Notes: a model not told the origin generated them from the sequence alone. 64,000 bases of DNA from Rhodanobacteraceae bacterium (GCA_024234055.1 JACKOW010000006.1:202409-266408), one strand, 5' to 3'; counted from the stretch's first letter, positions 35,690 to 44,406 are shown. Program-made: numbers and translations.

Positions 35690-35933
35690 CCCGCATTTCT
35701 CACACCTGTTGCGGAAGATCGCGCAGGGCTTTGCGACTAGCGCAAGGCGCGACGACGAGGAATGGTGATTCCATGGCGAGGAGGAGCAACGCCGCGATAG
35801 TCGCAAAGAACCAGCGAGGTCCGCAAAGCGGGCAGATGCAGGCGTACACCTTGCGATTGCCGCCAGACATCGGTTGACCGCACGCCACAAAGGAATCCGA
35901 GCATCTGCCCGCGCAGGTGTGAGAAATGCGGGA
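35689..35933. mobile_element. TA-flanked structured element, copy 1
   Basis: This is a 245-bp element between TA dinucleotides. Its ends are inverted repeats (CCCGCATTTCTCACACCTG at 35690-35708 and its exact complement at 35914-35932). Inside is a long stem (CTTTGCGACTAGCGC with GCGATAGTCGCAAAG) enclosing a smaller hairpin around GGAATGGTGATTCC, then a second stem (GCGGGCAGATGC with GCATCTGCCCGC) closing a 60-nt loop. Copy 2 at 51755-51997 shares the backbone, but both stems differ by compensatory changes and the loop is unrelated. No protein is encoded. Flanks and ends fit a miniature transposon of the IS630/Tc1 kind; the covariation fits a structured RNA. Confidence 0.8.
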
Positions 35934-36093
35934 TAGGCCAGCGTCCAGCCGTGCCTGCGCTGACGCGAAGCCTGCGGTAGCGGCACCGGATCGCTACCGC
36001 AGCAATCGATGTCCGGGCAGGAGCGCCCTTGCGTCCTTCGCGTCCTGCTCTCGGCACCAACCCGCCGCCATTCCCGGCTTTCGCCGGCACGGT

Positions 36094-36118
36094 GGTCGCG
36101 ACGCGAGGTCGCTCCTAC
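36094..36118 (-). repeat. GTAG-headed REP overlapping a stop codon
   Basis: On the minus strand this reads GTAGGAGCGACCTCGCG and continues to GACC, the GAGCGCC-family REP also seen at 24871-24944. Its TAG is the stop codon of the EamA-type transporter gene that ends at 36115. Between the 35.7-kb element and this site there is only a degenerate GCGTCCTTCGCGTCC tract. Confidence 0.75.
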
Positions 36119-37017
36119 GAAGCAGGCGTGGAATCGGCCTGCCGGCGATCGATACGACGCTCGCTCCACAGCAGGAACAAACCGCTGGCAACGACGATGG
36201 CCGCGCCGAGCAGCACGATGGGCTGCGGCAGCGTCTTCCAGATCAGCCAGTCCAGACCCAGCCCCCAGGCCAGCGCGGTGTATTCGAAGGGCGCGATCAA
36301 CGAGGCCTGGCCACGCTTGAAGGCTTCGGTCAGGGTGAACTGACCGACGGAACCGGTCACGGCAATCGCCAGCAGGATCCAGCCATGGGCGGCTTGCACC
36401 GGTATCCAGTCGGACCCGGTCAGCGCGGTGCCGCCGGCAGCCATGAACAACATCAGCCAGAACACCATCGACACCGAGGTGTCGGTGCGCCCCAAGACCC
36501 GCGACGTGATGGCGCTGATGGCATAGCAGACCGTGGCGACCAATACCGCCAGGCCGCCGATGGAGAGCATCTGCTCACCCTTGGGACGCAAGACCACGAG
36601 TACACCGAGCATGCCGATGGCGATGGCCCACCAGCGATTCGCGCCCACGCGCTCGCCCAGCAGCGGTGCCGCCAGCGCCGTGATCAGCAGCGGCGCAAAG
36701 AAGAAGATCGCGTAGGCCTCCGACAGCGGCAGCGTGCGCAGGGCAAAGGCAAAGCTGGCCATCATCAGGATGCCGATGACGCCACGCAGCAAGTGCAGGG
36801 ACCAGCGCACCTGGAACAGCCGCGCACGCATGCCCAGCACCCCGGCCCACAGCAGCACCACCGGCAGCGAGGCATAGGCACGCAGCGCAGCGACCTGCAA
36901 GGGCGGGTAATGCGGGGTCAGCTCCTTGAGGGAGGCATCCATCAGCGCGAAGCTGCCGACGGCGATCACCATCATGACGATGCCACGCAGATTGTCAGCG
37001 CGTTGCTCGGGGCTCAT
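36115..37017 (-). CDS. EamA/DMT-superfamily transporter
   Basis: This 300-residue inner-membrane protein has ten hydrophobic helices in two EamA repeats (first about 10-140, MMVIAVGSFALMDASLK; second about 155-290, LAVLVATVCYAISAITSR, ending GAAIVVASGLFLLWSERR). Such proteins export amino acids, nucleosides or other small metabolites; the substrate is not readable. The start ATG at 37017 opens directly on the first helix. The stop lies inside a REP head. Confidence 0.9.
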   Translation of the reverse strand: MSPEQRADNLRGIVMMVIAVGSFALMDASLKELTPHYPPLQVAALRAYASLPVVLLWAGVLGMRARLFQVRWSLHLLRGVIGILMMASFAFALRTLPLSEAYAIFFFAPLLITALAAPLLGERVGANRWWAIAIGMLGVLVVLRPKGEQMLSIGGLAVLVATVCYAISAITSRVLGRTDTSVSMVFWLMLFMAAGGTALTGSDWIPVQAAHGWILLAIAVTGSVGQFTLTEAFKRGQASLIAPFEYTALAWGLGLDWLIWKTLPQPIVLLGAAIVVASGLFLLWSERRIDRRQADSTPAS

Positions 37018-37058
37018 CGGGTGGGCTTGCTTGGCAGGTGGCCGCGCAGCATAGCCGG

Positions 37059-37384
37059 TGGGGACGGGGCACGGGGCAAGGGGGCACGGGGCAAGGGGCA
37101 AGGGGCACGGGGCAAGGGGCACGGGGCAGGGGGCAGGGGGCAGGGGAAAAGCCGGCGTCTTTGCGAGGAACGGAGTGACGAAGCAATCCAGGAATTGGCA
37201 ATCGTGCGTCTGTACGGCTTCTCCCGGATCAAGTCCGAGGTCGCTTGGACGCCCGCTCTTGTGGGTCCAGACTTGTCTGGACGCTCTTCGGTTGTTGCTG
37301 GAGAAGCGTCCAGACAAATCTGGACCTACAACAGCCAGAAGCCCGTAACCTTTCCCGTGCCCCGTGCCCCGTGCCCCGTGCCCC
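37059..37384. repeat. Composite repeat: GGGGCAC/GGGGCAA arms around a REP pair
   Basis: The left arm (37059-37147) is a run of GGGGCAC, GGGGCAA and GGGGGCAG units; the right arm (37352-37384) is CCCCGTG units in inverted orientation. Between them is a TGCGAGGAACGGAGTGACGA...CAATCC element (37162-37193) and a paired REP (37261-37329) with GTGG+GTCCAGACTTGTCTGGAC at the left and GTCCAGACAAATCTGGAC+CTAC at the right. The same design occurs at 2213-2480. It fills the gap between the EamA and methyltransferase genes. Confidence 0.88.
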
Positions 37385-37385
37385 G

Positions 37386-38111
37386 CTACCGCTGCACCGT
37401 CAGCGTGCAGAAACTCGCCTGCTCCGCCGATGCTGCCTCGCCATAGTCCCAGTCGACACGCGTGACACGGCCCAGATGGTGCTCGCACAGCGCGCGCAAT
37501 TGGTCCGGGGCGTAGGCGCGGATCTGTTCGCGAGTGCACAGCGTGCGGCCGCCGAAGGCTCCCCACAGACGGTAGCGACGTTCGATCCGGTGGCTGCCGT
37601 CGCCGAGCTGCTGGATGCGCTTGTGGCGGACCAGCCAGCGCCCCTGGTGGCGGCGGGCGTAGTCCCGCATCCAGCGTCCGTCGGCGAGCTGCGGTCTGGG
37701 GATGAAGGCATCGATGATGATCCGCGCCCGCTCCTGCAAGGTCTGGGACAGGCCCTGGGCCAATGCCTGCCAATCGGCCTCGTCGAGCAGATAGGTCACC
37801 AGCGAATAGGGCAGCAGCGCCAGCGCGAAACGACCGCGCAGGGCCAGCTGGCGCATGTCCATTTGCAGCAGACTGGCCTCGCTGCCGCAGCGCAGCCTGG
37901 CCTGACGCAGCATCGGCAGCGAGCGGTCGACGCCCACGGCCAGCAGGCCTTCGGCCAGCAGGGCCTGAAGCACGCGACCGCTGCCGCAGCCCAGCTCCAG
38001 CACCGGCCCGGCGGCCAGGCGTGCCTGTTCGAGGTAGTAGCCGACATCGGGCAGCGCCATGCTGGCACCCATGTCGGCATCGTAGATCGGCGCGATCCGG
38101 TCGTAGCTCAC
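37386..38111 (-). CDS. Class I SAM methyltransferase, last gene of the glycan operon
   Basis: This 241-residue protein begins at a GTG overlapping the upstream stop (GTGA). It has the Rossmann motif VLELGCGSGRVLQALLAEGL, an acidic motif II (AVGVDRSLPML) and QMDMRQLALRGRFALALLPY. The start SYDRIAPIYDADMG is typical of SAM-dependent methyltransferases acting on small molecules or sugars. Tight overlap with the glycosyltransferase gene suggests it methylates a sugar in the glycan built by this operon; this is inference. Confidence 0.85.
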   Translation of the reverse strand: MSYDRIAPIYDADMGASMALPDVGYYLEQARLAAGPVLELGCGSGRVLQALLAEGLLAVGVDRSLPMLRQARLRCGSEASLLQMDMRQLALRGRFALALLPYSLVTYLLDEADWQALAQGLSQTLQERARIIIDAFIPRPQLADGRWMRDYARRHQGRWLVRHKRIQQLGDGSHRIERRYRLWGAFGGRTLCTREQIRAYAPDQLRALCEHHLGRVTRVDWDYGEAASAEQASFCTLTVQR

Positions 38112-40177
38112 CTGCGGCCCCGGACGATGCACTGCTCGATCACCTGCCGCAGTCGCTCGGCCCGCGGCGCCCAGGACCAGGGGGCAATATCTGCCGTGGC
38201 TTGGGCCTCGGCCCGCCGGCGGCGCTCGGGCGCATCGATCTGTGCAACGATGGCCGAGACCATCGCGGCGCAGTCGGGCACCCGCAGCAGCCCGGCACTG
38301 CACAGGGATTCATAGCCGCGGGCGCCGCTCATGGTGCTGACCATCACCCGGCCATGGGCCAGCGCTTCGGCAATCTTGATGGCCGAGCCCTCGATGGCGC
38401 CCTGCGGGTTCAGCGCCAGCAGGCAGTCCTCGTAGTGCGGGGCGGGGTCGACGGCGCCTTCAATCAGGTCCACCGATGCCGGCAGCGGCCGCGCGCCCCA
38501 AAGCCTGGCGCCATCGACGCCGCCCAGGATCCGCAGCCGCAACCAGGGATAGCGTGCCGACAGGCTCGGCCAGGCCTGCTCCAGAAAGCACTGCAAACCC
38601 TGCAGATTGGGGCCGTAGCGCAGCGGCGCCAGCAGCAGTAGCGGGCCGCGATCGGGCGAGGGCAGCGGCTGCTGTGCGGGCAGACGAACGCCATTCTCGA
38701 TCAGCTGCTGGTAGTCATGGGGCCAATGGCCCAGATCCTGGGGCGTGGTCAGCAGCAGGGCCTGCACCCGCCGCAGGGCCGCGCGCACCCGTTCGCCAGC
38801 GGTTTCGGGAAGCTCGCGGCCGGCATCATGCAGTGTCCACAACAGCGGAACCCGCGCGTCCAGCTGCTCGATCAGTCCCAGGCATTCCAGGTGTTCGAAG
38901 CAGATGGCATCCGGGCGGTGCGCCGCGATCAATCGTGCCAGTTCGGCGCGCAGGCGCGGATGGGCATGGGCAGACCAGCGTGCTTCGAAGTCCGGGCCGG
39001 AATCCGGGCGCCCGCCGACCGGGTGAATCTGGCGGAAGATGCCGTCGTCGGCCGTCGCCGGCAGCGCCTGCTCACCGGCTTCGTCATGCAGCAGGATCCA
39101 GTCGATCTCGTCGGCGCTGGCGCGGGCCAGTTCGATCACCCGACGGGCCCCGCCATGTGCCGGCGGCAAGAGCGTGAAGGGACTGACCAGCAGCACCCTG
39201 GGCTTGCCCGGTCGCCAGCGCTGCGCGTGCGGATAGCGCTGCAGATGCAGTTGCTGCAGACAGGCGGCGACGGGACTGTCCAGCAGCCGCTGACGAGCCT
39301 GCCGATGACTGCGCCGCAGGCCGCGCAGCCAGGCTTGCAGGCGGTCGATCCTGCCGCCATGCCAGCGCGGTGCCTGGAACAGATCGCCGTAGCGCCAGCG
39401 GAAATGCGCCAGATTGCGCTGCACGACGTGCTCGATCTGCCGGGCCGACACAAAGCGTCCGATGGTCCCGCGGTGCTCATGGATCGCCCGCGACGCCGGG
39501 CAGTGCAGAGAGCACAGACCCTCGGCCCAGGCCTGCATGGCCCAGTCGGCATCCTCGAAGTAGAACGGCGCGTAGGGCCCGCTCAGCGGCAGGTAGCGGC
39601 GCAAGGCGGCGGTCTGGAACAGTGTGGCACCGCCGCCGCCGTAGAGATGGCCACGTACGCATGCATCGGGTGGCAGCAGATCATGCAGTTCAAGATGAGC
39701 GTCGGGACCGAGCACTGGCACGGTGTAGCCGGTCTCTTCGCGACGGCGGTTGCGATCGGCAAATTCAATCTGACTGGCGATCGCGAAGACATCCGCTGCG
39801 CGCCATGGCAGCAGCACTCGCAGCGCATCGGGCTGCAGGCGCATATCGCTGTTCAGCAGGTACACCCACGGCGCCTGTGCCCGATCGAGCAGTGCTGCCA
39901 CGGCGCCATGAAAGCCCAGCGGCCGTTGCACGAAGCGCCATTCCACGCCAGCGTGCGCGCTGCGCAGCGCGCGGTAGTCCGATGCGGCGGCACCGTTCAC
40001 CAGCACCCGGATCTGGCAGGGCACCTCCAGTCCGGCACAGGCCAGCGCCAGCGCCGACAACGTGGCCCCGAGCAGATCGGGACGCCCGCGCTCGGGGATC
40101 AGAACCTCGATGGGCTCGCTGGCCGCGCCCGCGCCGCTGGCTGGGTCAGGGAGGAGTCGGCGACTGCCGTCGGCCAT
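38108..40177 (-). CDS. Two-domain glycosyltransferase (GT2-like plus GT4-like)
   Basis: This is a 689-residue cytosolic protein. Residues about 20-290 are GT-A/GT2-like (IEVLIPERGRPDLLGATLSA, the acidic pair in LLNSDMRLQPDAL, and FYFEDADWAMQAWAEGL). Residues about 345-689 are GT-B/GT4-like (VLLVSPFTLLPPAHGGARRV, LLLLAPLRYGPNLQGLQCFL, and EGSAIKIAEALAHGRVMVST with the donor-binding Glu/Lys pattern). One chain thus probably adds two sugars in sequence. The ATG shares a base with the radical SAM gene's stop and its own stop overlaps the methyltransferase start. Confidence 0.87.
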   Translation of the reverse strand: MADGSRRLLPDPASGAGAASEPIEVLIPERGRPDLLGATLSALALACAGLEVPCQIRVLVNGAAASDYRALRSAHAGVEWRFVQRPLGFHGAVAALLDRAQAPWVYLLNSDMRLQPDALRVLLPWRAADVFAIASQIEFADRNRRREETGYTVPVLGPDAHLELHDLLPPDACVRGHLYGGGGATLFQTAALRRYLPLSGPYAPFYFEDADWAMQAWAEGLCSLHCPASRAIHEHRGTIGRFVSARQIEHVVQRNLAHFRWRYGDLFQAPRWHGGRIDRLQAWLRGLRRSHRQARQRLLDSPVAACLQQLHLQRYPHAQRWRPGKPRVLLVSPFTLLPPAHGGARRVIELARASADEIDWILLHDEAGEQALPATADDGIFRQIHPVGGRPDSGPDFEARWSAHAHPRLRAELARLIAAHRPDAICFEHLECLGLIEQLDARVPLLWTLHDAGRELPETAGERVRAALRRVQALLLTTPQDLGHWPHDYQQLIENGVRLPAQQPLPSPDRGPLLLLAPLRYGPNLQGLQCFLEQAWPSLSARYPWLRLRILGGVDGARLWGARPLPASVDLIEGAVDPAPHYEDCLLALNPQGAIEGSAIKIAEALAHGRVMVSTMSGARGYESLCSAGLLRVPDCAAMVSAIVAQIDAPERRRRAEAQATADIAPWSWAPRAERLRQVIEQCIVRGRR

Positions 40178-41583
40178 CAGCGGGTCTCGGCCAGGATCAG
40201 GGCAAAGCCGAGTTCGCGCAGATCGGCGCCGGTGCCCAGCGCATGCGGACTGCTGGCGCCCTCGCGCCGCAGTTGCAGCACACGCTGTGCCTGGGTCGAT
40301 GGCGGCAGCGGCAGTCGCAGCTGCAATGGACCGGCTTCGGTCTGCTGGTGGACCAACAGCCCGTCCAGATGCACGCTGAAGGGTGCTGGTGTTGCTGTCG
40401 GGGCGACCATGCCATGCAGGTGCAGCCGTCGATGTCTGGCCACGCGCGGCAACCACAGCGTGGCCTCGGCGCTGCTCCAGCGCACGCCACTGCCATCGTC
40501 GCCGTGCCAGCCGCTCAGCAGTTGCTCGGCCGGTGCCTGCCGGCCTTCGATGCGGACGCTCGCGGGCTGCGGCTGGTGCACGCGCTTGTAGACGCAGCTT
40601 CGACAGGCCGACTCGGCGCCCGAGCGATGGCGCTCGCGAAAAGCGCGATAGGCCGGGCCGTTCCAGATCTCGCGCAGGCTCTGCTGGCGCAGATCGCCCA
40701 GCGCCACTTTCTCGGTGACCTCGCAGGCGATCACGCGGCCATCGGCGAGCACGTGCACGCTGTCGAAAGGGCTCTGGTCGCAAGTGCTGATCACGGCACC
40801 GTCGGGCATTGGCCAAGGCCAGGCCTGGGGGTGGGCGCTCAATCTGGTGTGGGCGCTCAGCTCGTGAGATGACAGCTGAATCGCCACCTGCGGCCAGCGC
40901 TGGCGGACCTCGGCCACAGCATCTTCCAGCCGGGTCCGGAATTCCTGGTGCAGCGTGCCGCTGGCCGTGTGTTCGGCGGCGGTGCCCAGTGGCAGCGGAT
41001 CACGACCGATCAGCGGGTGCACCGCCAGCACTTCGATCCCGTGTTCGGCGGCAAAGGCGGCGATGGCGGGCAGCTGCGCCAGATTGCGCTGCATCGCCAC
41101 GAAGGCCAGATCCAGCAGGAAGCGCCGATCGCTGTTGCGGCGCCAGTCCAGCACCTGCTGCAAACGCTGATGCATGGCTGCGAGGCTGCTGAAGCGGTAG
41201 ATGGCATCGAATTCGCCGGCGTCCAGTGTGTGCAGCGAAACGGTCAGGCGGGTCAGGCCGGCGTCCAGTGCCGCCTGCAGACGCCCCGGCTTGAGTGAGG
41301 CCAGCGCGCTCACCAGTTCCACGTCGGCGCCGGTGGCCGCGGCCAGGGCCACGGCTTCAGCCAGCTGCGGATAATGACCGGACTCGCCGGCATAGTTGAG
41401 GCGGATGATCTGCGGCCGCTCCAGCTCACCGATCAGGCGCCGGTACAGCGCAAGATCCAGCAGCTCTCCGGCGCCGCGCAAGCTGGCGCGGGTGCAGAAG
41501 ATGCAATCGAAAGGACAGCGCGAGCTGAGTTCGATCCACAACACCCGCGGCATTGGCGCAGTGCGTGCGCTGATCAGGTCCAT
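40177..41583 (-). CDS. Radical SAM/SPASM-like protein with C-terminal beta domain
   Basis: This is a 468-residue protein. The radical SAM [4Fe-4S] motif CxxxCxxC is in SSRCPFDCIFCTRASL (residues 22-37), followed by GESGHYPQLAEAVALA. The SPASM-like region has cysteines in ISTCDQSPFDS, GRVIACEVTEKV and ESACRSCVYKRV. The last 110 residues (LWLPRVARHRRLHLHGMVAP, FSVHLDGLLVHQQ) are beta-rich and look like a carbohydrate-associated sandwich. SPASM enzymes modify peptides or anaerobic sulfatases, but no precursor peptide is seen. Lying inside a glycan operon, a sugar or lipid-linked substrate is possible. Confidence 0.85.
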   Translation of the reverse strand: MDLISARTAPMPRVLWIELSSRCPFDCIFCTRASLRGAGELLDLALYRRLIGELERPQIIRLNYAGESGHYPQLAEAVALAAATGADVELVSALASLKPGRLQAALDAGLTRLTVSLHTLDAGEFDAIYRFSSLAAMHQRLQQVLDWRRNSDRRFLLDLAFVAMQRNLAQLPAIAAFAAEHGIEVLAVHPLIGRDPLPLGTAAEHTASGTLHQEFRTRLEDAVAEVRQRWPQVAIQLSSHELSAHTRLSAHPQAWPWPMPDGAVISTCDQSPFDSVHVLADGRVIACEVTEKVALGDLRQQSLREIWNGPAYRAFRERHRSGAESACRSCVYKRVHQPQPASVRIEGRQAPAEQLLSGWHGDDGSGVRWSSAEATLWLPRVARHRRLHLHGMVAPTATPAPFSVHLDGLLVHQQTEAGPLQLRLPLPPSTQAQRVLQLRREGASSPHALGTGADLRELGFALILAETR

Positions 41584-41591
41584 GACTCGGA

Positions 41592-42590
41592 CTACACCAG
41601 CAGGATCGTGTCGCCAGCATTGCCCAGCCACAGGCCCAGTGCCTGCTCGCAGAACAAGGCGGCCCAGCTCGGTCGGGTGCCGCTGGCGGATTCGGCAAAG
41701 GGCAGACGTCCGCGCGCATCCACACGCGCGGCGAGTTCGCCGGCCAGCGCCGACCACTCCGGGTCGGCCCTGTCTGCCAGACCCAGCACGCAGGCCAGCC
41801 GCAGCAGCTGCGCCAGCACATCGCTGCGGCGAGGGCCGCCACCGATCTGTTCGCGCACGCGGGCGACGCCGCCGTGGGCTCGCAGCAACTCGCCGAAGGC
41901 CTGCTGCGCTTCGACCACCAAGCCAAGCTCGTGCAGGCCTTCGATGGCGTAGAGCTGCGGGTGCGCCTCGCGGTGCGGCTGTTCCAGCGCCGCCCTGATC
42001 CAGTCCGGCCGGGCAAGCGCACAGGCATCGGCCAGGACCCCGTCAGCCCTCTGGACCCGGGCGCAGACCTTGAGCAGGAAAGGACCGCCCTGACTGGACC
42101 AGCGCTGGCCCAGCGCACCACTGGCAGCGAGTACTCGGCCATCGACCACAAAGGACTGGGCGCGTTCCCAGGCCAGCTGCGCCAGACCGATGGCATCGGC
42201 CGAATGCCGCGCGCGTCCCCAGCGCTGGAGGCCATCCCACAGCATCACGTGGTCAAACAGATAACTGGCATCGGCATAGTCGGCGCTGACATCGCCGCGG
42301 TGCGCCGCCACCCGCGTCGGCCAGCCCTGGTTCTGCGCGTACTGCCGGATCAGCCAGGTCAGCACGCTGTTGCCGCTGCGGTCTCCGACATCGGCGCGGT
42401 TGCTGGCCCAGCGCAGCCAGTAGCCGGCAATTTCGGGATAGCCGTAAAGCACCTGCTGACGCTGATCGAAGGCGCCGACCACGCCGCGCGGCCAGTGCAG
42501 ATCATGGCCGGGTCCTGTCAGGTCCTCACGCAGGCGCACCAGTGCCGCCTTGATCTGCAGTTCGGGGTCGACGGCGGTTCGAAAGTTCAT
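41592..42590 (-). CDS. Predicted alpha/alpha-barrel protein of the glycan operon
   Basis: This 332-residue soluble protein has no signal peptide. Helix-rich repeats with aromatic/acidic positions (GYPEIAGYWLRWASNRAD, YADASYLFDHVMLWDGLQR, HPQLYAIEGLHELGLVVEAQ) look like six-hairpin glycosidase or epimerase-type alpha/alpha toroids. I cannot place it in a named family. It begins where wecB ends (ATGA overlap), so it is made with the 2-epimerase and probably acts on the same sugar pathway. Confidence 0.75.
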   Translation of the reverse strand: MNFRTAVDPELQIKAALVRLREDLTGPGHDLHWPRGVVGAFDQRQQVLYGYPEIAGYWLRWASNRADVGDRSGNSVLTWLIRQYAQNQGWPTRVAAHRGDVSADYADASYLFDHVMLWDGLQRWGRARHSADAIGLAQLAWERAQSFVVDGRVLAASGALGQRWSSQGGPFLLKVCARVQRADGVLADACALARPDWIRAALEQPHREAHPQLYAIEGLHELGLVVEAQQAFGELLRAHGGVARVREQIGGGPRRSDVLAQLLRLACVLGLADRADPEWSALAGELAARVDARGRLPFAESASGTRPSWAALFCEQALGLWLGNAGDTILLV

Positions 42591-43699
42591 GCGCTCTGCA
42601 GCTGTGGCTGGGTGACGGACCGGTTCGGGCGCAGACCCAAGCAGGCGTGGATGGCAGCGGCGGCTCTGGCGCCGGCGCGGCCATCGCCGTAGGGACTGTC
42701 CACGGAGAGCGGCCAGGCTGCGGGCCAGCGGCCTTGGTCGAGTGCGCGCTCGATGACGCCGTCCAGATCACCGACTGCCCGCGGATCCAGCCAGCGGGCA
42801 TGCCCGGACTCCAGGGATTCGGGGCGTTCGCTGCGTCGTCGATACAGCAGCAGCGGCACCCCCAGATAGGGCAGCTCCTCGGCGGCGCCGCCGGAATCAC
42901 TGAGCACACCGCGGGCCGATTGGGCCAGCGCCAGCCACTGTTCGCGGTTCTGCGGCGGCAGGCGCTTGAGTCCGTGGTTGGGCCCGAGCGCCTGCGACCA
43001 GCGCTGTTCCCAGCTGCGATTGGGATGCGCGCAGACGCCAATCCGCCAGCCGCTGCGGGCCAGCGCGCGCAGTCCCAGCGCCAGTCGATCGAGCGCGCGC
43101 CCGGCGTTCTCGCGACGATGCACGTCCACCAGCAGATGGTAGCTGTCGCTGGCCGGAGGCAGCGGCCTGACGCGCAGGCCATCCACGGCCGTGCTGCCGA
43201 CGACGTGTATCTGTGCGCCCGCCACGCCCTCGCAGCGCAGTTGCGCGGCAGCCCGGGTACTGGGCGCCAGGTGCCAGCGGGCCAGTCGCGAGATCAGCCG
43301 GCGATAGGCTTCTTCGGGAAAGGGTGAGCGCAGATCGCCGCTGCGCAGGCCGGCTTCCAGGTGGATCAGCGGCAGCCCGAGCTGCTGTGCCGCCCGCGCT
43401 CCGGCGTAAGCGCTGACCGTGTCGCCCTGTACCAGTACGGCTTGCGGCCGGTGCTGCAACATGCACGCGAGCAGATGCTCGATCAGGGTCTGCTCCAGCT
43501 GCCGGCGGCGCAACGGATGCGCCGGTGGCGGCAGTTCATGCCAGGGCAAGTGCAGGCACTCCGGGGGCTTGTTGCCCTGCTGGCCGGTCCAGCACCAGAT
43601 CGCGGGCAGGGTCAGGGCTTCGGCCAGCGGCAGCAGTTTCAACGCCTCGGGTCGAGTGCCGGCAACAATCAGCAGCGGAGTCGAGTGGCTGAGTGGCAC
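42587..43699 (-). CDS. wecB: UDP-N-acetylglucosamine 2-epimerase (non-hydrolysing)
   Basis: This 370-residue GT-B-fold enzyme interconverts UDP-GlcNAc and UDP-ManNAc in the cytosol. It shows AGTRPEALKLLPLAEAL at the N-terminus, the catalytic VQGDTVSAYAGA and IHLEAGLRSGD, AHPN, and the nucleotide-binding LSDSGGAAEELPYLGVPLLL with a conserved Glu-Arg-Pro-Glu (RSERPES). It is the first gene of the tightly overlapped 37.4-43.7 kb block. Function is clear; the end product (ManNAc or its uronate in a surface glycan) is inferred. Confidence 0.9.
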   Translation of the reverse strand: MPLSHSTPLLIVAGTRPEALKLLPLAEALTLPAIWCWTGQQGNKPPECLHLPWHELPPPAHPLRRRQLEQTLIEHLLACMLQHRPQAVLVQGDTVSAYAGARAAQQLGLPLIHLEAGLRSGDLRSPFPEEAYRRLISRLARWHLAPSTRAAAQLRCEGVAGAQIHVVGSTAVDGLRVRPLPPASDSYHLLVDVHRRENAGRALDRLALGLRALARSGWRIGVCAHPNRSWEQRWSQALGPNHGLKRLPPQNREQWLALAQSARGVLSDSGGAAEELPYLGVPLLLYRRRSERPESLESGHARWLDPRAVGDLDGVIERALDQGRWPAAWPLSVDSPYGDGRAGARAAAAIHACLGLRPNRSVTQPQLQSA

Positions 43700-43803
43700 G
43701 GTCGCGTTGCTTCCGGACGAGACGGCGATGGACCGAGCATAGGCGGGCCAAGTTCCCTTCCGTTACAGGCGTCGCACAGGCGCTTCAGCTGGCAGTCAAG
43801 CGC

Positions 43804-44064
43804 TCAGGCCGTCGGGTCCACCGGATGGATGCTGCTGGCCGGCGGAAACTGCACGTGGAAGCCGATGCTGGCGATGTTGGCGCAGACCAGGCGGGCGTCT
43901 TCACGGGCCAGCTTGCGCTCCGGGCTGAGCTCGAAACGCAGCACTTCCTCCAGCGCGCCGAGGCCCTGGCTCAAGGCTGCCGGCAGTTTGCCCAGCGCTT
44001 CCGGCTCGGCTACGTAAACGTAGGTGTCGGGCCGGCGCGAGCTCTTGTAGACAATGCACAACAT
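43804..44064 (-). CDS. YcgL domain protein
   Basis: This 86-residue protein matches the YcgL family over its full length: MLCIVYKSSRRPDTYVYV, LPAALSQGLGALEEVLRFEL, and NIASIGFHVQFPP near the end. YcgL proteins are small cytosolic proteins of gammaproteobacteria with no settled function. It lies 15 bp downstream of the LAB_N gene on the same strand, so it may share that transcript; a link to glycan synthesis is not implied. Confidence 0.93.
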   Translation of the reverse strand: MLCIVYKSSRRPDTYVYVAEPEALGKLPAALSQGLGALEEVLRFELSPERKLAREDARLVCANIASIGFHVQFPPASSIHPVDPTA

Positions 44065-44079
44065 GCTCGATCGGTCCTC

Positions 44080-44406
44080 CTAGTGGCTGGCCTTGTCCCG
44101 GTTCCAGCCGCGGTGGCGGATGTCCAGGTACAGGCTGTAGACGGCGGTGAAGGAGGGAAACAGGTTCTGCAGCACGCCGACGGCATCCTGTTTCGACGAG
44201 AACAGGAAATAGCTCAGTGCCATCAGGCTGCCGAGCACGCTCATGTACCAGAAGGCGCGCGGAATCACCGGCTTGCCGGCGCGCCTGGAAGCGATGAACT
44301 GCACCACCCAGCGGCCGCCGAACATGGCCGCACCGGTCAGTCCGATCAGCTTCCACCAGGTCATGTGCAAGCCGGTCCATTGCAGCCACAGCAGTTCCTC
44401 ATTCAT
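44080..44406 (-). CDS. Lipid A biosynthesis N-terminal (LAB_N) domain membrane protein
   Basis: This 108-residue protein has three hydrophobic helices (WWKLIGLTGAAMFGGRWVVQ, RAFWYMSVLGSLMALSYFL, LFPSFTAVYSLYLDI) and the typical RWVVQFIASRRAGKPVIPRAF. This SMR-like fold accompanies glycosyltransferases of the dolichol-phosphate mannose synthase type; the next gene upstream is such an enzyme, 5 bp away. The pair probably presents a polyprenyl-phosphate sugar for transfer, as in lipid A aminoarabinose flipping systems. Confidence 0.9.
   Translation of the reverse strand: MNEELLWLQWTGLHMTWWKLIGLTGAAMFGGRWVVQFIASRRAGKPVIPRAFWYMSVLGSLMALSYFLFSSKQDAVGVLQNLFPSFTAVYSLYLDIRHRGWNRDKASH

Noticed and set aside
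35689..35933. Integron attC site or cassette
   Set aside because: The GTTRRRY/RYYYAAC core sites are absent, and the element has long terminal inverted repeats with TA flanks instead.
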